Positions 1 through 5,826 of a DNA stretch of 8,325 nt are shown here, in pieces. The notes under the pieces are model-generated. The model saw nothing but the letters and a program-made list of their open reading frames with translations, had not been told where the DNA came from and made no database searches. Position 1 is the first letter of the stretch. The number at the start of each line of letters is the position of its first letter. Source of the stretch: JBOGZI01 sp050697275 (GTDB lineage: Bacteria; Actinomycetota; Thermoleophilia; Solirubrobacterales; 70-9); NCBI GenBank assembly GCA_050697275.1, contig JBOGZI010000153.1, forward strand, positions 1 through 8,325, given 5' to 3'. The position numbers and the translations under genes were made by a program.

Positions 1-79
1 GGGTCGCGGCGGCGCGCGGCTGATGCCGCGTCGCCTCCGCCAGGGCCTCGGGAAGCTTCGCCTCGGCGAGGGCGCTCAT
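1..79 (-). CDS. holB: Probable DNA polymerase III delta-prime subunit, N-terminal fragment (3' part outside window)
   Basis: Only the first 26 codons are present; the gene runs off the left edge. The ATG at 79-77 overlaps the TGA stop of the thymidylate kinase gene (78-76) as ATGA, the classic four-base overlap of translationally coupled genes. The visible peptide starts MSALAEAKLPEALAEATRHQ and ends PRAAAT. It is too short to contain the AAA+ Walker A motif that would identify a clamp-loader subunit. The call therefore rests mainly on position: in actinobacteria tmk is typically followed directly by holB, whose product is the delta-prime subunit of the clamp loader. A peptide containing His-Gln-Pro-Arg before the first nucleotide-binding segment fits that family, but another protein cannot be excluded. 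The existence of the reading frame is more certain than its function. Confidence 0.55.
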   Translation of the reverse strand, partial: MSALAEAKLPEALAEATRHQPRAAAT

Positions 80-684
80 GACCCCGCCTTCGCCCGCTGC
101 GCGCTCAGCTCGGCCATCACCGCCGCGTGGACCTCGCCGACCGGGCCGCTCGCGTCCACCACCCGGACGCGCTGGGGGTGGCGCCGGGCCACCTCCTCGT
201 AGCCGGCGGCGACCTGCCGCTGCAGCTCGAGGCCCTCGCCCTCGAAGCGGTCGGCGGCCCGGTCGGAGATCCGCTTGGCCGCCTCCGCCGGGTCAAGCCG
301 CAGCACGATCGTCAGATCTGGCCAGAGCCCCTCGGTGGCGATGCCGCAGAGCTGCTCGACGCGGGCCGCCCCGAGACCGCGGGCGATCCCCTGGTAGGCG
401 ACGCTCGAGTCGCTGAAGCGGTCGCAGACCACGTCGCGCCCCTCGTCCAGCGCCGGGCGGATCACCTCCGCCACCAGCTCGGCCCGGGCGGCGCAGAACA
501 GCAGCAGCTCCGCGAGCGGTTCGAGGGCCAGCCCCGGCTCCTTCAGCACCTCGCGGATCCGCTCGCCGGCGGCGGTCCCGCCCGGCTCGCGCACCGAGCC
601 GGTGCCCTCACCGAGCTCCTCGGCAAGCAGCTTTGCCTGGGTCGACTTGCCGGACCCGTCCACGCCCTCGAGCGAGATGAACAT
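76..684 (-). CDS. tmk: Thymidylate kinase (dTMP kinase)
   Basis: This 202-residue protein phosphorylates dTMP to dTDP with ATP in the cytoplasm, an essential step in dTTP synthesis. Its length matches the family. Visible motifs are the P-loop GVDGSGKST (residues 7-15), EPGGT (33-37), the DRFSDSS block (88-94) and AYQG (96-99) of the nucleoside-binding region, and an Arg-rich lid around 138-148 (RISDRAADRFE). Arginines in the lid, with none in the P-loop, fit the E. coli-like type II class. The ATG at 684 is used because the P-loop begins at residue 7, as in homologues. No strong Shine-Dalgarno site precedes it; a TAGCCT hexamer lies nine bases upstream. The gene starts 39 bases after the topA stop and overlaps the next gene by four bases, so a topA-tmk-holB operon is likely. 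Confidence 0.96.
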   Translation of the reverse strand: MFISLEGVDGSGKSTQAKLLAEELGEGTGSVREPGGTAAGERIREVLKEPGLALEPLAELLLFCAARAELVAEVIRPALDEGRDVVCDRFSDSSVAYQGIARGLGAARVEQLCGIATEGLWPDLTIVLRLDPAEAAKRISDRAADRFEGEGLELQRQVAAGYEEVARRHPQRVRVVDASGPVGEVHAAVMAELSAQRAKAGS

Positions 685-693
685 TCGATTCCC

Positions 694-699
694 AGGCTA
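694..699 (-). promoter_or_regulatory. Candidate -10 hexamer TAGCCT before tmk
   Basis: TAGCCT lies nine bases upstream of the tmk ATG, in the 39-base gap after topA. Transcription from it would give a very short or absent leader. No convincing -35 is visible, and tmk could also be read from the topA promoter, so this would be an internal promoter at most. The repeated spacing at other starts in the window is the main support. Confidence 0.3.
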
Positions 700-723
700 T
701 CCGTGCGGGCGGCCGGCGGGACG

Positions 724-3177
724 CTAGCGCTTGGCGCGTGGCTTGCTCTTGGAGCGGGCACCGTTCTTCCCCCGGGCGCCGTTGCCCGAGCCTCGGGCGC
801 GCTTCACCTTCGTCGCCGATGCCTGGCCCGCGACCTTCGCCTTCTCGGCCTTCGTCGCCTTGGCGGCCTTGGCGCCGTCGGCATCGGCCTTGCCGTCCTT
901 CTCCGCTGCCTCGGCGGCCTCCTTGGCCTCCTTGGCCGCCTCGCGCTCGGCGCGGCGGCGCTTCATCTCCGCCATCGAGGGGCAATCGTCGTTGAGGCAG
1001 AGCTTCCAGGGACGGCCGCGGAAGGGCATCACCATCAGCCGGGGAGTCCGCCCGCAGACCGAGCAGCGGTCCTCGAGCTTGTAGAGGCCGCGGACCCGCT
1101 GCGGGAGCGGCATCGTCTGGTCGCAGGAGTCCGGCGAGTCGGGGTTGTCGCCGTCCCAGCCCTGGCAGCCGACGAACCGCTTGCCCGACTTGCGCGCCTT
1201 GATGATCCGCAGCATGTTCGGGGTCCCGTCCTCCTGCTTTCGTCCCGCCTCCTCGCAGACGATGCAGGGACCGAGGATCCGGTCCTGGTCCATCCCGGCC
1301 CAGACCTCCTTGGCGAACTTTCGCCACTTGGCGTCCTCGTCGTCGGTCTTGACGTCGTCCCCCATCTCGTCGAAGGCCGAGCGCAGCATGTCCCGGCTGT
1401 CGGCGAGCACCTTCTCCTTGGTCATCTCGCCCGCGGCGATCTGATCCATCTCCGCCTCCATCTCGGCGGTCATCTCCGGGGTCGCCATCCGCGGCACGTA
1501 GTGCTCGAACGCCTTGCACATCGCGATCCCCGTCTCCGACGGCTCGGGCGGGTTGCCGAAGACGTAGCCGCGGTCATAGAGCTTCTGGATGATGTCCGCG
1601 CGGGTCGCCTTGGTGCCGAGGCCACGCTCCTCCATCAGCTCGATCAGCTTGCCCTGGCTGATCCGGGGCGGCGGCGGCGTCTCCTTGCCCTCCATCTCGA
1701 CCCCCTCGAGCTCGAGCTCCTGGCCCTCCTCCAGCTTCGGGATCTCGGTGTCGGCGGAGCGCGCGTAGGTGTAGATCGCCGCGAAGCCGGGGTCGAGCAC
1801 CACCGAGCCGCGCACGAAGTAGATCTCCGGTCCCGCGGCTCCCTGGATTGTCTTGTCGGGCGCGGCCGCGATGTTGGCCCGGGTCGATTCGGTCACCATC
1901 GGCGGCGAGAAGGTGGCGAGGAAGCGGCGGACGATCAGCTCGTAGACCTTGCGGTGCTGCTCGGAGCGCGCCTCGAGCCGCTTCGGGTTGACCGCCTGGG
2001 TCGGGTAGATCGGCGGATGGTCGGTGGTCTCCTCCTTGCCGCGGGTCGGCTCGAGCTTGCCCTCGAGCAGGAACTCGGCCGCCTTGAAGTCGTCGATCTT
2101 CACCAGCGAGCTGACCAGCTCCTTCACGTTGAGCGACTTGGGATAGACGGTGTTGTCGGTACGCGGGTAGGAGACGTAGCCGTCCATGTAGAGGTCCTCG
2201 GCGATCCGCATCGCGCGTGAGGGCGTGATCCCGAGCCGGCTCGACGCGTCGGTGGTGAAGGCGGTCGTGTTGAGCGGGGTCGGCGGCTTGCGATTGCTCT
2301 TGCGCGCCTTGATCTCGGTGACCGTGCCGGGACTCTTGGTGTTGGCGACCGCGGCCTCGGCCTCCTCCTTCTTCCAGAACTTGTCGGTGGAGTGCTCGGC
2401 CTCGAATGATTCGGCCGCGGTGTTTGTGGCGGCCGTTGATGGTGAGTGGCCGAAGGTCGCCCTCACCTCCCAGAAGGGCTCGGGCACGTGGGCGCGGCGC
2501 TCGAGCTCTCGCTGCACGATCAGGCCGAGGGTCGGGCTCTGCACGCGGCCCACCGAGAGGAAGTTGGAGCCGAAGCGCCGGGTGGCGGTGGAGACCGCGC
2601 GGGTCAGGGTGGCGCCCCAGATCAGGTCCATGTCCTGGCGGGCGGCGCCGGCGTTGGCCAGCGGGTAGGAGAGCTCGTCGAGCTCGGAGAAGGCGCGCTC
2701 GATCTCGTCCTTGGTCAGGGCCGAGTAGCGGGCCCGCTTGACGGCGCTGCCCGTCGCGCCCCCATTGCCACCGTTCATCTCGAGAGTGGCCAGATCGGGG
2801 TTGGCCTCGAGGACCTCGTGCAGCGCCTCGAGGCCGATCAGCTCGCCCTCGCGGTCGTAGTCGGTCGCGATCACCAGGTCGTCGGCGTCCTTGGCGACCT
2901 TCTTCAGGGCCTTGACCACGTTCTTGTTGGTCGGCTCCTTGATCAGCTCCGCGTCGATCAGATCGCGCGGGTTGGTCTCCTGCCAGTTGGAATAGGACTC
3001 GGGGAAGGCAGGGTTGAGCACGTGCCCCTTGAGGCCGATCGCGAGCTGGGGCCCATCGTCACCCTTCCACTCGTAATAGGGCACCTTGAAGGCGGCGGAC
3101 TCCTTGGCGGTGCCGCCGCTGAGGATCTCGGAGATCTTCTTGGCGCTGTTGTTCTTTTCGGTAACGATCAGTCGCAT
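724..3177 (-). CDS. topA: DNA topoisomerase I (type IA), archaeal-type core with zinc fingers and a basic tail
   Basis: The 817-residue enzyme relaxes negative supercoils through a transient 5'-phosphotyrosine. The TOPRIM domain opens with IVTEKNNSAKKIS (Glu7) and carries the acidic triad in ATDYDREGELIG (Asp106, Asp108, Glu112). The block FLSVGRVQSPTLGLIV (206-221) precedes the active-site motif YVSYPRTD with Tyr337, followed by TTDHPPIYPT (384-393) and ERGLGTKATRADII (517-530). Two Cys4 zinc fingers follow: C638/C641/C671/C685 and C705/C708/C727/C732, the latter in RPWKLCLNDDC. Residues 741-817 form a Lys/Ala/Arg-rich, probably disordered tail. DYDREGELIG, YSNWQETNPRDLIDAE and SVGRVQSPTLGL are the archaeal TopA forms; bacterial TopA has ATDPDREGEAIAWHL-like sequence. 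The ATG at 3177 is directly in front of the TOPRIM domain. It is probably the first gene of an operon with tmk and holB, and divergent from the siroheme gene. Confidence 0.95.
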   Translation of the reverse strand: MRLIVTEKNNSAKKISEILSGGTAKESAAFKVPYYEWKGDDGPQLAIGLKGHVLNPAFPESYSNWQETNPRDLIDAELIKEPTNKNVVKALKKVAKDADDLVIATDYDREGELIGLEALHEVLEANPDLATLEMNGGNGGATGSAVKRARYSALTKDEIERAFSELDELSYPLANAGAARQDMDLIWGATLTRAVSTATRRFGSNFLSVGRVQSPTLGLIVQRELERRAHVPEPFWEVRATFGHSPSTAATNTAAESFEAEHSTDKFWKKEEAEAAVANTKSPGTVTEIKARKSNRKPPTPLNTTAFTTDASSRLGITPSRAMRIAEDLYMDGYVSYPRTDNTVYPKSLNVKELVSSLVKIDDFKAAEFLLEGKLEPTRGKEETTDHPPIYPTQAVNPKRLEARSEQHRKVYELIVRRFLATFSPPMVTESTRANIAAAPDKTIQGAAGPEIYFVRGSVVLDPGFAAIYTYARSADTEIPKLEEGQELELEGVEMEGKETPPPPRISQGKLIELMEERGLGTKATRADIIQKLYDRGYVFGNPPEPSETGIAMCKAFEHYVPRMATPEMTAEMEAEMDQIAAGEMTKEKVLADSRDMLRSAFDEMGDDVKTDDEDAKWRKFAKEVWAGMDQDRILGPCIVCEEAGRKQEDGTPNMLRIIKARKSGKRFVGCQGWDGDNPDSPDSCDQTMPLPQRVRGLYKLEDRCSVCGRTPRLMVMPFRGRPWKLCLNDDCPSMAEMKRRRAEREAAKEAKEAAEAAEKDGKADADGAKAAKATKAEKAKVAGQASATKVKRARGSGNGARGKNGARSKSKPRAKR

Positions 3178-3188
3178 TGGCTCCGTCC

Positions 3189-3194
3189 ACGGTA
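3189..3194 (-). promoter_or_regulatory. Candidate -10 hexamer TACCGT for topA
   Basis: TACCGT lies 11 bases before the topA ATG on the minus strand, inside the divergent gap at 3178-3293. Initiation six to eight bases downstream would give a leader of only a few bases. The stretch GGACGGAG between hexamer and start could act as a weak ribosome binding site if transcription starts further upstream. No clear -35 was found. TopA genes are often supercoiling-sensitive, but nothing here shows that directly. Confidence 0.35.
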
Positions 3195-3280
3195 GCCGCA
3201 GGCGACGACGCCGCCGCCCACTTCCCCCAGGGCGAACGGTCGGCGAGGGTAGCAGGGGGTTCAGCGGCCCCGGCCCGGTC

Positions 3281-3286
3281 TAACCT
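3281..3286 (+). promoter_or_regulatory. Candidate leaderless promoter, -10 TAACCT, for the siroheme gene
   Basis: TAACCT is followed by seven bases and then the ATG at 3294, the spacing expected when transcription starts at or next to the A of the start codon. There is no purine-rich ribosome binding site (the intervening bases are TCCCCTG), which fits leaderless translation. A weak -35-like TTCAGC sits at 3260-3265, 15 bases upstream. This site also decides the start codon: it supports 3294 over the in-frame ATG at 3375. Confidence 0.5.
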
Positions 3287-3293
3287 TCCCCTG

Positions 3294-4046
3294 ATGCCTG
3301 CTGCGGCCTTCGAGGGCAAGGAATGCGTCTGCCAGTTCGATCGCGGGATCTGCGACCAGACCTGCGTGCGCGACATGCTGGAGACCCCCTTCTACATGGC
3401 GGCCCTGAAGCTGAAGGGGCGCCGCTGCCTGGTGGTGGGCGGCGGCGAGGTCGGTTTGGAGAAGATCGAGGGCTTGCTGCTCTGCGGCGGCGACGTCGCG
3501 CTCGTCGCCCCCGAGGCGATCTCCGCGGTCGCCCAGCTCGCCGAGGAGGGCTCGATCTCCTGGGAGCGGCGCGAGTTCCGGGAGGCCGACCTCGACGGCG
3601 CCTTCCTCGCGATCGCCGCGACCAGCGAGACCGACGTCAACATCGCCGTCTCCGAGGCGGCGGAGCGCCGGGCGATGCTGGTCAACGTGGTCGACGTGCC
3701 ACCGCTCTGCAACTTCATCCTGCCGGCGATCGAGCGCTCCGGCCCGCTCGCGATCGCGATCTCGACCGCCGGGGCCTCACCGGCGCTCGCCAAGCGGATG
3801 CGCGACGAGATCGCCGAGCGCTTCGGCGAGCCCTACGCGCGCCTGGCCGTCATCCTCAACGACCACCGCGGCTGGGCGAAGCGAACCCTGCCCACCTACC
3901 AGCAGCGCAAGCAGTTCTTCGAGGGGATCGTCAACGGCGACCCCGACCCGGTCGAGATGGTCCGCGAGGGCCGCGAGCGCGAGCTCCAGCAGCTGATCGA
4001 GGCCGCCAAGGAGCGCCACGGCGCGGTCGCGGGGGCCACGGACTGA
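3294..4046 (+). CDS. Precorrin-2 dehydrogenase / sirohydrochlorin ferrochelatase-like protein with N-terminal Cys cluster
   Basis: The 250-residue protein matches the Met8p / CysG N-terminal family, which oxidises precorrin-2 to sirohydrochlorin with NAD+ and can insert iron to make siroheme, the cofactor of sulfite and nitrite reductases. The Rossmann motif is VVGGGEVGLEKIEGLL (47-62). NVVDVPPLCNFILPA (131-145) holds the conserved Asp134 region, and ISTAGASPALAKRMRDEIAE (156-175) is the family's dimerisation/ferrochelatase signature. No uroporphyrinogen methyltransferase domain is attached. Residues 1-28 are an addition: Cys11, Cys13, Cys20 and Cys24 in CVCQFDRGICDQTC. The core could start at Met29 (3375), but codons before it have G or C in the third position as real coding sequence does, and a -10-like TAACCT lies seven bases before 3294. 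Longer readings back to 3177 lose this codon bias. No partner heme gene is in the window. Confidence 0.88.
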   Translation: MPAAAFEGKECVCQFDRGICDQTCVRDMLETPFYMAALKLKGRRCLVVGGGEVGLEKIEGLLLCGGDVALVAPEAISAVAQLAEEGSISWERREFREADLDGAFLAIAATSETDVNIAVSEAAERRAMLVNVVDVPPLCNFILPAIERSGPLAIAISTAGASPALAKRMRDEIAERFGEPYARLAVILNDHRGWAKRTLPTYQQRKQFFEGIVNGDPDPVEMVREGRERELQQLIEAAKERHGAVAGATD

Positions 4047-4095
4047 GCGGTCACCGCTGTCACCCCACTGACAACCGGCCTCGGACCTCGCCGAG
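4046..4095 (+). terminator. Two weak hairpins after the siroheme gene
   Basis: AGCGG-TCA-CCGCT (4046-4058) begins on the last base of the stop codon, and CTCGG-ACCTCG-CCGAG (4080-4095) follows. Each has a five-base stem and neither has a T tract. They may act as weak GC-type terminators or mean nothing. The rest of the 95-base gap to the next gene holds only the candidate -10 at 4113 and the ribosome binding site at 4129. Confidence 0.25.
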
Positions 4096-4112
4096 CTGAG
4101 GGTCGCGGGACG

Positions 4113-4118
4113 TAGGGT
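4113..4118 (+). promoter_or_regulatory. Candidate -10 hexamer TAGGGT for the secreted-protein gene
   Basis: TAGGGT lies eight bases before the ATG at 4127 and 23 before the ATG at 4142. If it is the -10, transcription starts near 4125-4127. That gives either a leaderless message starting at the first ATG or a message with a leader of about 15 bases for the second. No clear -35 is seen. Confidence 0.4.
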
Positions 4119-4128
4119 TGCACCCGAT

Positions 4129-4134
4129 GAGGGG
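4129..4134 (+). promoter_or_regulatory. Ribosome binding site GAGGGG deciding the start at 4142
   Basis: GAGGGG ends seven bases before the ATG at 4142, a good Shine-Dalgarno spacing in a window where such sites are scarce. It favours 4142 over the in-frame ATG at 4127 and TTG at 4118, although a leaderless start at 4127 remains possible. Confidence 0.5.
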
Positions 4135-4141
4135 ACCGCTG

Positions 4142-5053
4142 ATGGGGAGACGGGTGCTCGCGGTCGCGCTCGGCGCGTTGGTGGCCTTTCCGGCCGCCAG
4201 CCACGCGACGGTGACGATCGGCAGCAACCTGGGGAGGGAGCCGGATAGCACTCCCGACGACAACCTGACCGGGGCACAGGAGACCCTCCCAGCCGGCGCT
4301 CAGGCTGCCGGCGGGGTCACCTCGCCCGTGAACGGCGTCGTCACCCTGTGGCGGGCCCGGGCCGCAGACACTGGGCCGTTGAGCCTCAAGGTCGTTCGGC
4401 CGGTCGGGGGCGGTCTCTTCACGGGCGCGGGCACCAGCTCCCTGGTCACGCCCGCCCCCAACAACATCAGCTCCTTTGCGTCCTCGATCCCGATCTCGAT
4501 CGGCGATCGCATCGGAATACACAACACTGGCTCCTTCGGCTCGCTGGAAATTGCGCTCGGGGAGCCGGGCAGTGTGGCCAACGCTTGGGTGCCGGCACTC
4601 ATCGACGGGGGGCCTGGCCGCGCGCCCAGCGCATCGGAGGCAGTCGAGCTGACCGTCAACGCCGACATCGAGCCGACCTCGGCGTTCACGATCGAGAAGG
4701 TGCAGAAGCTGAAGAAGAGCAGGCTCCGGGTGACGGTCGACCTGCCCAACCCGGGCACCCTGACCGCGGGAGACAGCCGCGACGCGAGCACCGCCAGTGC
4801 GGCCGCCAAGAAGAAGAAGAAGAAGAAGAAGAAGAAGAAGAACTTCCTTCGGCGCAGCACCGCAACGGCGACCGCGCCGGGCCAGGTGACCCTGATCGTC
4901 CGCGCGACCAAGGCGGCCCGCAAGGCCCTGAAGCGGAAGTTCAAGAAGACCGGCACCAAGAAGGCGAAGGTCAAGGCGAAGCTGAAGCTCTCCTTCACCC
5001 CTCCCTTCGGTACGCCGGCGACGAACGTCACCAAGGCGAAGCTCAGGCGATGA
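4142..5053 (+). CDS. Secreted protein of unknown function with poly-lysine tract and basic C-terminal domain
   Basis: The protein has 303 residues. A Sec signal peptide is clear: positively charged MGRR, a hydrophobic stretch VLAVALGALVAF, then AASHA with likely cleavage after residue 22. The exported part has two regions. Residues about 23-178 are rich in Gly, Ser and Thr with alternating hydrophobic residues, suggesting a beta-sandwich, and the segment beginning TVTIGSNLG recalls a recurring Solirubrobacterales secreted family of unknown function (from memory). Residues about 180-303 are highly basic, with the pattern KLKKSRLRVTVDLPNPGTL ... KKAKVKAKLKLSFTP seen in C-terminal domains of many Thermoleophilia exported proteins. 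Eleven lysines (223-233) interrupt this domain, encoded by a pure AAG repeat. No catalytic motif, anchor or sorting signal is visible. The net positive charge suggests binding to acidic wall polymers or nucleic acid, which is inference. Alternative starts are 4127 and 4118. Confidence 0.82.
   Translation: MGRRVLAVALGALVAFPAASHATVTIGSNLGREPDSTPDDNLTGAQETLPAGAQAAGGVTSPVNGVVTLWRARAADTGPLSLKVVRPVGGGLFTGAGTSSLVTPAPNNISSFASSIPISIGDRIGIHNTGSFGSLEIALGEPGSVANAWVPALIDGGPGRAPSASEAVELTVNADIEPTSAFTIEKVQKLKKSRLRVTVDLPNPGTLTAGDSRDASTASAAAKKKKKKKKKKKNFLRRSTATATAPGQVTLIVRATKAARKALKRKFKKTGTKKAKVKAKLKLSFTPPFGTPATNVTKAKLRR
4808..4840 (+). repeat. Trinucleotide microsatellite (AAG)11
   Basis: Eleven perfect AAG units encode Lys223-Lys233 of the secreted protein. 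The flanking codons are GCC (Ala) before and AAC (Asn) after. No other simple repeat of this length was noticed in the window. Because the unit is three bases, slippage would change the number of lysines without breaking the frame. Confidence 0.95.
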
Positions 5054-5064
5054 GCCAGCTCTCA

Positions 5065-5087
5065 GCCGGCGCCGGCGGCGAGCCGCC
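5065..5087. terminator. GC-rich hairpins at the convergent gene junction
   Basis: The 33-base gap between the secreted-protein stop (5053) and the permease stop (5087-5089, opposite strand) is almost filled by two overlapping inverted repeats: the perfect palindrome GCCGGCGCCGGC (5065-5076) and GGCGGC-GA-GCCGCC (5074-5087). Either could stop transcription arriving from both sides. There is no T tract, so this would be a GC-hairpin terminator of the kind proposed for high-GC actinobacteria. Confidence 0.45.
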
Positions 5088-5806
5088 TATTCGACGTCGC
5101 GGGCGTGCAGCAGCGCCCCGGCCGCGGCGGAGAGGGCGGCGATCCAGGCGAGCATCAGGGCGAGCGCCGGGCCGAAGGAGAGGAAGTCCACGCCCGAGAG
5201 CCCTGCATCGCCGGACTCGTATCCGCCGATCGCGTCGGGCAGCGCCCCGAGCGGGCTGAAGCGCTCGACCTCCGGCGCCAGCGCGCCCAGCAGGGGGTCG
5301 ACGACGAAGGAGAAGACGAGGATCGCGACGATCGCGGTGGGCTGGTTTCTGACCAGGCCGCCGAGGCCGACGCCGACCGCGCCGAGCAGAGAGGCGACGA
5401 GGGCGTTGCGGGCAACCTGACCGAGGAGCTCGTCGAAAGCGGGCGTGGGCAGATCGCGGGATTCGAGGATCGCGTAGCCGATGATCGCGGTGGTGATCGA
5501 GATCGTCAGCGACAGCAGCGCTCCCGCCGCCGCGAAGGCGAGCACCTTCGCTGCGAGAAAGCGGATCCGGTCGGGGGCTGCGAGCAGGGAGCTGGTGATC
5601 GTGCGGTGGCGCCACTCCCCGGTGATCCCCACGATCGCCAGGATCATGATGAAGAGGCTGCTGACGTCGACCTGGAAGACGTCGACGAGCACGGTGCCCC
5701 GCGTCGGCTCGCTGAGCGAGGCCGCGAGGATCACGGACAGCAGCGAGAGGCCGATCGCGACTCCAGCCAGCGCGTAGAAGGTGCGGGTGGTGCGGAGCTT
5801 GATCAT
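5087..5806 (-). CDS. ABC-2 type transporter permease
   Basis: From the first ATG the protein has 239 residues with about six hydrophobic segments (roughly 11-31, 47-62, 85-112, 129-151, 157-176 and 211-233), the usual layout of an ABC-2 exporter permease. The conserved loop after the second segment, GEWRHRTITSSLLAAPDRIR (63-82), is typical of actinobacterial family members. It pairs with the ATPase encoded directly upstream; two half-transporters in the membrane would export an unknown substrate. The ATG at 5806 is the conservative start. Reading on in frame to a CTG at 5830 adds LKPLLHAE, which matches the usual N-terminus (a hydrophobic pair, Ala-Glu, then KLRTTRT). That CTG has a strong ribosome binding site and overlaps the ATPase stop as CTGA. 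An in-frame TGA blocks any further extension. Confidence 0.88.
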   Translation of the reverse strand: MIKLRTTRTFYALAGVAIGLSLLSVILAASLSEPTRGTVLVDVFQVDVSSLFIMILAIVGITGEWRHRTITSSLLAAPDRIRFLAAKVLAFAAAGALLSLTISITTAIIGYAILESRDLPTPAFDELLGQVARNALVASLLGAVGVGLGGLVRNQPTAIVAILVFSFVVDPLLGALAPEVERFSPLGALPDAIGGYESGDAGLSGVDFLSFGPALALMLAWIAALSAAAGALLHARDVE

Positions 5807-5826
5807 CTCCGCGTGCAGCAGCGGCT

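Noticed and set aside
127..2220. A 697-codon open frame on the plus strand across tmk and topA.
   Set aside because: It is antisense to two clear genes, is rich in Arg, Leu, Gly and His as expected for a high-GC shadow frame, and shows no domain. Long stop-free antisense frames are common at this base composition.
2446..3195. A 249-codon plus-strand frame antisense to the topA 5' half.
   Set aside because: It has low-complexity Gly/Val/Leu composition that mirrors topA codons, with no family motif.
3177..3293. Extension of the siroheme gene upstream to a TTG at 3177.
   Set aside because: The extra 39 codons lose G/C third-position bias, overlap the topA start and promoter, and have no match to the family.
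4300..5034. Minus-strand frame of 244 codons over the secreted-protein gene, with a poly-Phe run.
   Set aside because: The poly-Phe is the reverse of the AAG repeat. The plus strand has a signal peptide and ribosome binding site and is the real gene.
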